From NCBI GenBank assembly GCA_021208135.1, contig JAJOKB010000069.1, positions 1 to 64,000 of the forward strand: a DNA stretch of 64,000 nt, read 5' to 3'. The notes under the pieces were generated by a model. The model saw only the letters and a program-made list of their open reading frames with translations. It was not told where the DNA came from and searched no databases. Below are positions 22,529 to 33,914 of the stretch, piece by piece; the stretch's first letter is position 1, and every line of letters starts with the position of its first letter. The stretch comes from Verrucomicrobiota bacterium. GTDB taxonomy: Bacteria > Verrucomicrobiota > Verrucomicrobiia > Opitutales > Oceanipulchritudinaceae. The position numbers and the translations under genes were made by a program.

Positions 22529-23494
22529 TTAACGAAAAACGTAGCCCCAGGAGCCGTTTTCCTCGACGATTTCTTCGGGAAGATACATCCAGTTGGCCAA
22601 GGCATCAACGTAGATGAAATCACCTACCGGGTAAATGAAACCGAGGAAGTTACCGGTGTACACCCAACCATCTTCAAAGATGGGATAGCCAGCCCAGGTG
22701 GCAGGAGGAGGAGTTCCGCCCTCGGACGAAATGGCAACTTCCCAGAAGGAACCTTGAAACACTGTTCCGCGCAAATCAACCCAGGTTGGATTGTTGGGAA
22801 CATTCAGGCTGTTAACCGTGTCATTCGGAATCAGGACGATGCCCCAGGGCTCTCCGGCCTCAAGCACACCGGACGAAATGGCACCTTGAACTGCGGCCGT
22901 GAGGTCGATTTGCAAATTGTAAGCCATTTTATCGCGGGTATCTACCGGATTGGCTTCAGCCGCATTGAAGCTGGCACGCAGTGGTACCATTTCAGTGGTT
23001 GGAATTACCGTGACCAACTGGGCATCTGGATAATTCCAGGGCCAGGTGTTGGCAAAGGTGGGCAAGGAGCCCTCAGGAATATTCAGGCCGGGTACCAAAA
23101 ACACGGCCACATCGACACCTGGATCCACTGGAAAGTCAGGGTTGCGTTCGAGCCAAACTACGTCGCCACGCAAGGTGATGGATCCGGCAGCAGCCATGGC
23201 AGCATGGAAGTCGGTCAAATCCTTGCCATAGGTGACATCACCCTGAGCACGGGTACCGGCAAAGCGGATAAAGCTGTACCAGACACCATTGGTGTTCCAG
23301 CCGGTGTTATTGGCCCGGTTGGTACCGGTGCCATTGGTCCACTGATTAAAGCCCTGACCGTCCAATTGAGTATTGGTACGGATACGCCCGGAGTCGAACA
23401 GAGGATGAATTTGCACCACGGTGTCTGCAGCGAGAACCGAGGTGGATAGAAAACCCAGCGCAGCGCTGAGCAGGAGTAGCTTCTTTGATTGCAT
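22529..23494 (-). CDS. Secreted protein of unknown function, paralog A
   Basis: Signal peptide MQSKKLLLLSAALGFLSTSVLAA; strongly similar along its length to the adjacent ORF (see finding). Confidence 0.75.
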   Translation of the reverse strand: MQSKKLLLLSAALGFLSTSVLAADTVVQIHPLFDSGRIRTNTQLDGQGFNQWTNGTGTNRANNTGWNTNGVWYSFIRFAGTRAQGDVTYGKDLTDFHAAMAAAGSITLRGDVVWLERNPDFPVDPGVDVAVFLVPGLNIPEGSLPTFANTWPWNYPDAQLVTVIPTTEMVPLRASFNAAEANPVDTRDKMAYNLQIDLTAAVQGAISSGVLEAGEPWGIVLIPNDTVNSLNVPNNPTWVDLRGTVFQGSFWEVAISSEGGTPPPATWAGYPIFEDGWVYTGNFLGFIYPVGDFIYVDALANWMYLPEEIVEENGSWGYVFR

Positions 23495-23519
23495 TATATC
23501 GTTGTTGATTTGTTTAGGG

Positions 23520-24475
23520 TTAACGGAAAACATAGGTCCAGGCGCCACCCTCTTCCACTAAAGATTCGGGCAGGAACACCCAGTTCTGGATGGCATCGAC
23601 AAATACGAAATCGCCTACTGGGAATACAAATCCCATAAAACTGCCGGTGAAGACCCAGCCGTCTTCGAACATGGGAAAACCTGCCCAGGTGGGAGTGGTG
23701 CCAGAATCCTCGGAGAGCACAACCTGCCAGAATGCACCATTGAATACAGTTTGGCGTTGATCAATCCAAGCCGGATTGTTGGGTACATTCAACTGAGTTT
23801 CCATTTCCTCGGGGAAAAGAACAATACCCCATGGAGTGCTGGGACTCATATGGCCTGCAGCGAGAGCAGCGGAAATGGCATCGGTCAAGTCCACTTCAAA
23901 AGCATAAGACATCTTGTCGCGGGTATCGACTGGATTGGCTTCGGCCTCATTCCAGCCTGGACGCAATGGAGTAAACTCAGACACATCAAAAGAAGTGACC
24001 TTGACAGCATTGGGATAGTTCCACGGCCAGGTGTTGGCGAAACCGGGCAGTGAGCCCTCGGCGATATTAAAACCCGGCACCAACCAAACGGAAACAGGCA
24101 CACCAGGGTCCACAGGGAAATCGGTGTTAACCTCAAGCCAATTGACATCACCGCGCAGAGTAATGGAACCGGCAGCCAGCAGACGGGTGTGCCAATCTTC
24201 CAGAGTCAGACCATACTCAACCGTGCCATCGAGGCGCGGACCTGCAAAGCGAATAAAACTGTACCAGATACCGCGCTGCTCATTCCAACCGACATTGTTG
24301 GCACGGGTGGCACCGACCCCGTTTGTCCACTGGGCAAAGTTGGTAGTGGAGATGTCACTGGTGGAAACCCGACCTGAGTCGAAACGCGGATGGATGGAAA
24401 TCACCTCCTCTGCCGACGCAGAAACAAAGGGAAACAGGCCCAAGGCCAATAGACTGAAACGGTATGTTTTTTCAT
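23520..24475 (-). CDS. Secreted protein of unknown function, paralog B
   Basis: Adding one A at the 5' homopolymer restores signal peptide MKKTYRFSLLALGLFPFVSASA. Shares long conserved blocks with paralog A. Confidence 0.75.
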
Positions 24476-24519
24476 GATGGTGTAATGAATAAGGGTTATG
24501 TATTAAGGGTTATCAGCAG

Positions 24520-27067
24520 TTAAAAGCTTGAGCGCAGCGTGAGGAAAAACATGCGCGGATCCTGTGGCATACCACCGGGATGAAAATACTGACGATTAGT
24601 AATGTTGCGCACATTCAACTGGAGAGAATGCCGGTAGCGTCCGGTGGTGAATGCGTAACTGACCATTGCGTCCCATAAAATCTGCGATCCCAGAAGAATT
24701 TCGCGTTCGACGGCGTCGTTTGCGCCAACGAAGCTGCTGGCTGCCGGATTTTCAGTGCGCAGGGCGTAAGCACCATAACGCTCACCGGACCAGTTGAAGC
24801 CACCGCCGATGGCAAGACCTGAGAGCGTGCCTTCACTAAAAGTATATTTGCTCCACACTCCGACCTGGTGATCGGGAACTGAAAGCGAAGGAATGGACAC
24901 GGGAATGTTGTTGCCCTGGCGGATGTCAGCAACGGTCTGATTGAGAATTTCTTCAGAATCGAGATAGGTGTATGTCAGCACAATCTGCCAGGATTCAAGC
25001 GGACGCAAAAACAGTTCAGTCTCAAAACCCTTGATCAAACGACCATTGTTCTGATTACCAATCAATGCGGTCTGTTGATTTCCGCTGGCATCAATAGCAC
25101 CGGGAACGGCAAATGAGAAGGACTTGGGCACGCCCACTAACTCAGTACGGAACACCGAAAATGCACCGGAAATGCGATCATTGAACAAGTCGAATTTTGC
25201 ACCGACTTCAATGCCCTCGCCACTCATTGGCCTGAGGGGTTCCTGCTCGGTAAAAACCCGCTCACCCGGTGGGCGCAACAACTCCTGCTGCAGGGCATCC
25301 CCAGACTTAAGCACACCAACGAAACCATTTTGTGGCAAAAACGATTCACTGTAGCTGGCGTAAATATTGATGTCTTCGGTGATGCGGAAAGAGGAGCCCA
25401 CTTGAATGGTGGTGTCTCTGCTAGTATTGACCGGCAGATTTGGCCTTTCAACTCGCTGCGATTCCTCTTCGTCATAACGAATGCCCGCGAGCACAATCAA
25501 GCGATCGTCAAAGAAGCGACTTAGATTGGAGATGAAGGCTGCCTTGTTGGTACGGTTTTGAAAATTTTGCGGTTCCAATGGGCGATTCAAATCGGCCACC
25601 ACTTCATTGGCGACAATGAATGCACTGCCAGTTAGAGGATTGAAGGGATCGTTGCGTACACGATCGGCAACCTCAGGATTGAGGATGTTGCTGCCACCTC
25701 CAGTGGCGACAGACCCACGAAAGCGGTTGCGCAAATATTCACCGGAGATAAATGTCTGATTTTCGATACCAGCGACTTCCCATTTGCCAGTAATCTCCAA
25801 TTGATTGGAAAATCATAGTTGAAACGTTTCCAATGATTCCAGGAATACTGCCGAACGGTCGCCAGAAATACCCAATGCCCAAGCATCGCCCCCAAACGGA
25901 GCGGCGCACTATATTGTGGTGAACACCATAAAAGCGGGCTGCCCAAGTATCTGATAACTGCTGACGCAATTCAAAGGAAACGGTGTGTTGATCGACATCA
26001 TTAAAGGCGTTCACCGGTACAAAGTTATTGCGCCGACCCCAGAAATCGGCGTAGCCATCCCAGAACCGGTTGCCACCGCTGGTAGCGGAATAGAAGTTAT
26101 AGGATAAACCAGTACCTGGATCCACCAAGGTAAGTGGAGGATTCAATGAGTACAAATCATTGGGATCCTGACCAGCGAGTACGCGAACACCCAAATTATC
26201 CACAGGACGATCGAAACCTGCTACCAAGTTGTTAAAAATCTCACGCCAGCGAGTGTTGTATTCAGGCATCGGCGTTGAATTGAAGGAATTTTGATTCAGA
26301 TAATCCCACTGCACAGTAACAGTGGTTCTGGCAAACGGTTTGTACTGCAAAAGGCCTGACCAAAAAGAGCGCTCATCCTCGGTGTTGTCGCGCCAACCAC
26401 CATCTACTTTATACGAGGCATCAAAACGATAAAGCAGTTGGTTGCGACCATCACTGTCGCCCTTGATTAAAGGACCGGTATGATTCAATTGCACGCGATA
26501 ATGGTCATAACTGCCTGCGGTCAACTGGATGGAGGTACGGAATTGATCCAATGGGCGCAGAGTCAAATAATTGACGATACCGCCGGGCTCAACCTGGCCG
26601 TAAAGCAATGACATGGGACCCTTGACCACCTCCACGCGCTCCACATTGGTCATGTCCTGACTATATAGCTGATTGACGCCATTGCGTTTGGAGCGCAGGG
26701 TGCGCAGACCACGGATGTAGAAACCTCCGGTTTCTTCAGCGGTCTGGGAAGCGCCCTGGGTGATACCGGCAGTGAACCGCACTGAATCCTCCAAAGTCTG
26801 GGCATAGGTGTCTTCCAAAAACTCTCTGGTTAAAGAAGTGATGGTAAGAGGCACCTCGCGTACCACAGCATTGAACCTGGTCGCAGACAAGGTGTTACGG
26901 ACCTGATAGCCGCGCACCTCACCACCGACAACGGTGAAAGGATCCAAGGTTATGATATCATCATCCGATGCATTGGTTTGCGCCCAGCTAACCGGCAGCA
27001 GCGCCACGGAAAGCAAGCCCGGAAAGGCGTAACGAGACAGTTTGAATAATCTGTTTGTGTTGAGCAT
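24520..27067 (-). CDS. TonB-dependent receptor (frameshift near 25780-25810)
   Basis: Plug domain IITLDPFTVVGGEVRGYQVRNTLSATRFNAVVREVPLTITSLTREFLEDTYAQTLEDSVRFTAGITQ and GFYIRGLRTLRSKRNGVNQLYSQDMTNVERVEVVKGPMSLLYGQVEPGGIVNY; beta-barrel continues in ORF 24520..25800, ending in F. Confidence 0.9.
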
Positions 27068-27092
27068 ATTGCAGAGAGTTGGGGTTGGGAAA

Positions 27093-30000
27093 TTACCAGG
27101 GCTTGAACTGCATAGCAGCGACGTCCAGGAACCTGAGACGGCCTTCCGCCTCAATCAAATAAAGCCAGCTTTCGGTTTCGTGATGGTAAAACCAAGGATG
27201 GAAATTCAACTGTGTCCACAGCCAGCCGCCTTCTGGATGCCACATCCATGCACTGTACAGGCTATCCTGCGCTAGGTAGAAGAAGCGCTGTTGATCGGAC
27301 GACCACAGCCAACCTGTACCCAGGTCAAAAACGTAGCCAAATGCAGGGTGGAAGAACAAAGTGCCGCCTAAATCAGCGAAACTTTGCAGGAAATTCATAC
27401 CCGAGGTATCCCCATACACAGTCAATGTCGGTCTGAATGAGCGCGCGGTGGTCTGGTCCGGAGAATACCACTCAACGTAGTTGTTCTGACTATCATCATT
27501 GACCGGGCCGCGCAATTGCAGGCCCATATACTGTTCACCCGCATTGAGGCTGGTAATCAGCGCCGAGGTCAAATCAAACTCCACAGGCTGATTAATCGAC
27601 ATACTTTGCGCAGGGATGGTCTGTTGCGGTACAGTCGGATGCAAAAAGTCACCTACAGTAACGCGACCAAACAAATTCGCACGCACGTGATGAAGGGTCA
27701 CATCCGGCGCATTGATCAGCAGTCGCGGGGTGACTCGGAATCCAGCGGAAACAATCTGCGAGCCAGCGCCACGCAAGCGGTACAGGTCAATCTCAGAATG
27801 AATACGCACTTCAGTATCCTGACTTTGCCCAACAACAGCCTCATCACCGGTACGAAGCAATAATGCCTCAATCGCGGAATTGGCAGTACCATTGCGGGGC
27901 GCACGGTCATCCAATCGCCTGAAGGCACCGCGCAGAGGAATAATTTCCATGCGTTCGCCCAAGACCACACTGATCGGAAAAACATGGAAGGTTTCGTGGA
28001 AACCGTTCCGTACACGTACACCGAGTTCATAGTCACCTATCCGGCTAAAATGAACAGTAGTGCTTGCCGCAGCGGGATCGTCAAACGACACCTCCCCGGG
28101 TCCACTGACCCTTGACCAATGCGCCGAAGGTACACCGGGACCATTGGCGGCGATAACATCCGCCTGCAGAAACGCGCCCGCTGAAATGGCTGCCAGGGCA
28201 GGAGCACGGACCTGAACCTCTGGTGCAGAACTGGTCGCATCAGGTGCATAGCGGCTGGTGTAAAGCGGAACAGCACCCGCACCACGGGGACCAGCACGGC
28301 TTAAGGTGTCACGGTGTACCACGATCGGATCCGTAGTGGCCAATCTTCGACGCTCACCGTCACGCACTTCATCGCCAATAAAACGATGACGGAAATTCCA
28401 GTTGGGCGGTCCGTTGATTTCCACAGCGCGCTCCAAACCGGAAACTGTGATCTGCGCGTCGTGAACAACAAAAATAGACGTGTCAATCGGGTTCAATTCG
28501 AAGCCATCACTGACGTTCATAACGCCGCCAAAAATCTCAACCTTAGCCTGATCCAGGGCATATACCATTGGACCCTGCCGTTCGCCAAACTTGGCGCCAA
28601 AAATCCACATGGAACCACCGCTCATAACCAGCATCGGCAGTGCCATTTCCGGATTATACTGAAAGGCGTGAACTTCTTGATCGTGAATAATCCAGCCTGC
28701 GAGGTCTGGTCTAAACTGCTGTCCGCCCGGTACGTTGTGCACATTGGAAACAAACAGCCTGCCGGTGGATGGATCGTTGCGGTACACGCCCCCGGAAATC
28801 CAAAAAAATATCGCGCAGATAAAGGTCTGCGTTTGAGCGGTTATGTATAAAATAGTTACTGATGTTTTGCTGCCAGTTGCCCCATACCTGCTCAATGATC
28901 ACAGCAGGATGGTCACTAACGCCCAGTTCAAACACCGGACCGGGTGCGGACGTGAGGGGAAAGCCAAGTTGAATTTGGGCGTAATTACTGGCAATGCGCT
29001 TCACGGAAGGCCCGATACGCACTGTTTCACTGACCACAAACACGCCAGGCTTGAGAAATATAGTTTCCGCGCCGGAATTGAATGCTTCGCGCAGCATTTC
29101 GGTGTGGTCAGATACGCCGGCCGGTTCCAGCACCAACCATTCTTCAGGAGCAGTCCAAGGAATTACAGGAAATTCAACTTCATCCAAATACAGAAAGTCC
29201 TCCGGTGAATCTTCCCACACTTTATAAACAGGTCCGGTGCGAAAGCTACCGTTGGCATTCGTGGCTTCCACGCGAGTACCATTGTCATCAAACAAGTATT
29301 CATAACCGGTTTGTACCACATTGCGCAGATAGAAAAAGTCGCCGCGTCCGACGATAGCCGGACCATCAACCGCAACACCGTCAGGCGTGCTCAAATCGGC
29401 ATGAAAAATAACTACATTGCCATCGCGAAATACTCCTTGAAAAACCGGAACTGAATTGACGCTGGTCAGTCCATGAATGGTGACCGGTTTGCGATGAGCA
29501 CGGATACCGGCAACACGTTGGCCATAAATCTCTATATCGCGCAATACCCAAGAATACACCGAGGTGATGGTGTTGTCCATTTTAATACCTAGATCAAAAC
29601 CCTCAATAATGACGTTTTCAACCACACCAGGAGCGGAAATGGACGAGGACAAGTCCAGTCCCACTGCCCCTACTCCATCGGGATCGAGCGATCGAATAAT
29701 CACATTGCTCATGCGCGCCACGTTGTTGCCTTGAAAACGCACCCCAATCGCCCCCGGATTACCAGCGCCTATCTCAATGGTAAAATTCTCGAAGGTATTG
29801 AGGAACCCGTTATTGGTCCAATCGCCATCAAAGTAGCTGATCATCGGACGCGGTGCGGATGCATTCTGGAAGGCCGGGGTATTGTCAGGCACATACAACA
29901 CCACGCCGTCACGGCTCTGCCCTTGCATCATAATATACTGTCCACCCGGAGTGCGGGTCTCCAACACCACGGGTTGCTCGATGCGATAAGTACCGTTGGG

Positions 30001-30270
30001 GAAGTACACAAACATCGGCACTCTGCGTGGCCAGGTGCGGGCGTGCAAGGATGCAGCCAAAATGGCCTCCGAGCTGTCAACCTGTCCGGTAGGATCAGCG
30101 TTGAACGGAGGACTTGTTACGTCGATGACAAAACCGTCAAGCTGCGGATAAATGATCTCTTCTCGGGCTTGAGCAACTTGTGCTGCCAGAAGGCAAGCAA
30201 TTCCTGCCAGAAGTGAGATTTTCGCAGTGTGGATGCCAATGCGCTTGCGGATAAGGGGTATCGTGAGCAT
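27093..30270 (-). CDS. Secreted pectate-lyase-like (Pectate_lyase_3 / GH55-like) beta-helix protein with DNRLRE/CBM96-like and aromatic-rich C-terminal regions (frameshift at 28802-28808)
   Basis: Signal peptide MLTIPLIRKRIGIHTAKISLLAGIACLLAAQVAQA; FPNGTYRIEQPVVLETRTPGGQYIMMQGQSRDGVVLY and IFLKPGVFVVSETVRIGPSVKRI mark two beta-helix starts. Removing one base of A7 gives LRDIFWISGGVYRNDPSTGRLF. Confidence 0.75.
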
Positions 30271-30333
30271 GTATAGAATTTTCCACTTTCCCGCTCCATC
30301 GTCAACTGGCGAGCCCGTCAGATCAGTGTAACG

Positions 30334-30345
30334 TAAACCGGTTTA
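30334..30345. promoter_or_regulatory. Candidate LacI-family operator (perfect palindrome TAAACCGGTTTA)
   Basis: 12-bp perfect palindrome with central CG, in the divergent intergenic region between the pectate-lyase-like gene and the sulfatase. Confidence 0.5.
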
Positions 30346-30397
30346 AAGTAAACTTTGTGGGTCTCGCAACGAGAGCTGCAATGGCAAGACTATCATC

Positions 30398-31643
30398 ATG
30401 ACAGTAAACAAGCGCCCTGACATTCTGTTGATCAACACCCACGACAGTGGGCGTTATTTTGGCTGCTACGGCGTGGCCACGGTCAATAGTCCTCATTTGG
30501 ATAGTCTCGCGGCAACAGGAGTGTTGTTTGAGAACATGATTGCGGCGTCGCCGATATGCTCACCCAGTAGAGGTGCCATGGTGACGGGGCGTTGGCCGCA
30601 ACGCAATGGCTTGCTGGGATTAACGCATCATGGTTTCAGACTGAACAGCAATGAGCGGCATGCCGCGCAGATCTTTCGCGACAGTGGCTATGAAACGGTA
30701 TTGTTTCATTTCCAGCATGTGGCTGAAAAAGCACGAATGGCCTGGACTGGGATTCGACCGCTATTTGGCGCAATCGCGGGATGAGGAAGAACCGGTGTAT
30801 CCAAACATGGCCAGACCCGCTCAGGAAGTGGCGCTTGCATTTGGTCGTTTTCTTGAGGGGCGCACTACTGAGAAGCCGTATTTTGCCCAGATTAATTTCA
30901 ATGAAACACACACTCCGTTTGAATTTGGAGGAGTGACTGCCGATAGAGCCAAAGGCGTTACCGTGCCTGGGTGGATTGAGAAGGATGGCGAGGCGGAACA
31001 ACATTTCGCCCTGCTTCAAGGATCGGTTGCAGCGCTGGACCGGGGCATAGGTATCCTGCTGGAAGCGTTGGAAGCCAACGGGCGAGCCAACGATACCCTG
31101 ATTGTTTTTGCCACCGACCATGGATTGGAAGCAGTGCGCGACAAATGGTCCTGCTATGAATCCGGGTTGGGCATAGCAGCCATGCTGCGGTATCCTGCGG
31201 CAGGAGTGACTGGTGGCAGGCGCATCCGTGAACCTGTGTCCAATGTCGATCTATTGCCAACCATGCTGGGTCTGGCAGGAATTGACCTGCCGCCTGATCT
31301 GGATGGGCTGGATCTTACCACCGTGGTGCGCGGTCAACAGAGCGCAGATGCGGAACGCCCGATATTTGGCATTTATCATAACAGCGGCATTCGCAGTGTA
31401 CGTGTCGGCAATTGGAAACTGATTCGCAATTTCTCTGCTGAGCCTTATCGGGAGCTGGCACCGGCGACTCTGCTCAAGCGCAAACCCCTGCAGCCTCGTC
31501 CGCACGCGGAGTTGTACAACCTGTCCGAGGATCCCGACGAACTCACTAACCTGATTGGCAGCCACCCTGAGCAAGCGGCCCTCCTCGAGCGCCATTTGGC
31601 AGTTTGGATGCAACAGGTCAAGGATCCGGCTTACATCTGTTAG
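30398..31643 (+). CDS. Type I sulfatase (frameshift near 30720-30750)
   Basis: RPDILLINTHDSGRYFGCYGVATVNSPHLDSLAATGVLFENMIAASPICSPSRGAMVTGRWPQRNG contains the C-x-P-S-R formylglycine motif. The second half has IVFATDHGLEAVRDKWSCYESGLGIAAMLRYP. Confidence 0.9.
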
Positions 31644-31687
31644 CAAAACCCAGAACTCCAGCATCAAATTGCGCAAACAAGAACTGG

Positions 31688-33826
31688 TTACTCAGGACTT
31701 GTGATTGCCTGTATTCGCTTTCTTATACGTGCAACCCGCGAGTGGTAGTCTTCGACAGCGTGCCAGAAACCTGTGCGGATGCGTGCATGCGGAATGGGGG
31801 TCGTCAGATCAAAGCGCTGCCGGGTATCGGGAATTTGTGACATTTCCAGCAGGAAGCGACACAACAGGTCACGCCATTTGCAAGCGTGATGCATTTGTTG
31901 GCAAAACTTCTCGTACACATGCGCCCAACGTTCCAGATCCATTGCTCCGTGGAGCGAGCGCCATTGGTTCTTGAACTCGCACACAGCCTCTACTCCATGA
32001 TAGCAACTATCATACAACTGTTGCACCAAGGCTGTGCCATTGCTCGTCTTGAATGCCCATGAAAGATGGTGGAAATACAACAGGTACTCCGGAGGACATT
32101 TTAAGGGATCACTGAAAACCGCTTCCTGTCCGGAAGCATACAAGGCCAGATAACCACTGCCAGTGCTCCTGGTGCGATCGCGCCCAGCACCATCGAAGGT
32201 GATCCCGGCAGTATCTTTGTTGCTCCAGGGATCGGGATCAAAGTGATGTAAGGACTCATGCAGAAATCCTAACCCGAGGGGACACATATACTGCGAAACA
32301 GCCTGATACGAGGCCGTTAAAATGGAAGCTACCTTATCCTTGGCCGCTATCCCAAACATCAGGTGTGCATATTCATCAGCGATAGCTTCAACCCTGGTAT
32401 CGGGATTCCATGCCAGGCGACCATGGGCAAAAAAGTCCTGCGCCAGCCAGCAGGTGTCCAAACCAATTGCGCGCATCACAGGTACCCGCGACGGCGGTGA
32501 CGGCACCTGCACCGCAGGAGCGATCCGTACCTGCTACGATATCCGCGATGCGTTTGCAGGGAGCGCCAGGTACGGTTTCAAATTGCCAAACCCGCGCCAT
32601 GTAAGGGCCTTCCCAGGCCAAATGCAAATCATGGCCAGTGTACTCATGCGCCAAATCAAACTCAAGTGCCAGTCGGGTATTGGGCATATGAGCAAACAAG
32701 GCATGTGGCGGTTCCCACATCTGAAAATCAGTAGCTGAGCGCTTGATCTGCAGAATGACGTTTTTGGCAAACTGACCATCCAAATGCATGAACTCATAAC
32801 TGGCGTGGTTAGCCCGATCGCCGCAGCGCGCTCATGGGGCGTTCGCCTGGATATATCGCGTCCATAAACAAAGGCCCGCCAAAACAAAATGCCGCCATAA
32901 GGTGCCAATGCCGAAGCGAGGCAATTGGACCCCTCCACATGGCTGCGCCCATAATCACCTGGGCCCGGACGTCCTTCACTGTCTGCCTTGACGACAAATC
33001 CACCCAAAGTCGTCTAATCAACCGGTAGATGTGTTGCGCCTTTTGACGCCACCACAGTTGCACGCGTTCATCCAATGGATCCGCTGTAGGCAAATTGTCC
33101 AACTCGACGGGTGAGGCGAAATCAACAGACAACCACAGTCGGATTCCCCAGGGACGAAAAACGGCTGCAAGCGCAGACAATCCGGAGAGCATCGCGTCCG
33201 ACAGTACCTCAGCAGTCGCATTCACGTTGTTGATGCACAAACCATTGATGCCTACTGATGCCAGCAGCCTGGCATAATCGCGGTAGCGCGGGTTTGGGCG
33301 CGACAAATCGGTCCAATCAAAAATAGTTTTGCCACCTTTAACGCGTTCGATGCTGCCCATGACCGGATCTTCCACCGGATTATCCCAATGATTCAGCATT
33401 CGCAACTCTACCGAGGGTGAGGAAGCGATTTTCAAGCCCTCGATTGCCTGCCCTCGCTGGATAGCGGTCAAGGCTGCAAATGTACCGTACACTATACCGC
33501 TCAGCCCAGATGCACGAATGGTAAGTGCACCCGCTGATTCGCGCACAATATATGCCTCCGGCGGCAGGGTCGCATCCTGCTGAAAAACCAAACCAGCGAC
33601 ATCCCTTGCGACTGGACGCATGACTCCATTGCGGCTGTCGCCCAGAAATCCGGCCAGCGCACGCTGCCATTCGCTCAGTACAGGTTCAAGATTCGCCTCC
33701 TGCCATTCACTGTACCAATCCTGCAATCGCTTCAGGTGAGCTACCTGCGCGGGATCTTTCACTGAGCGATAACGCAGCCAGGCATCGTAACCACTCTCGT
33801 CTTCAGGGGCATGAAAAATTCATCAT
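31688..33826 (-). CDS. Alpha-glucuronidase, GH67, no signal peptide (several single-base indels)
   Basis: Family-typical blocks across frames: [203 protein letters not shown] (restored at A6 32429-32434). Confidence 0.9.
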
Positions 33827-33914
33827 TATAAGGCCAGTCATTGTGTTGTTCCCGGCAATTGGTAACAAACCCGGCGCAATGTTCCATGTAGCCACACAAC
33901 ACCATGGCGTGAAA

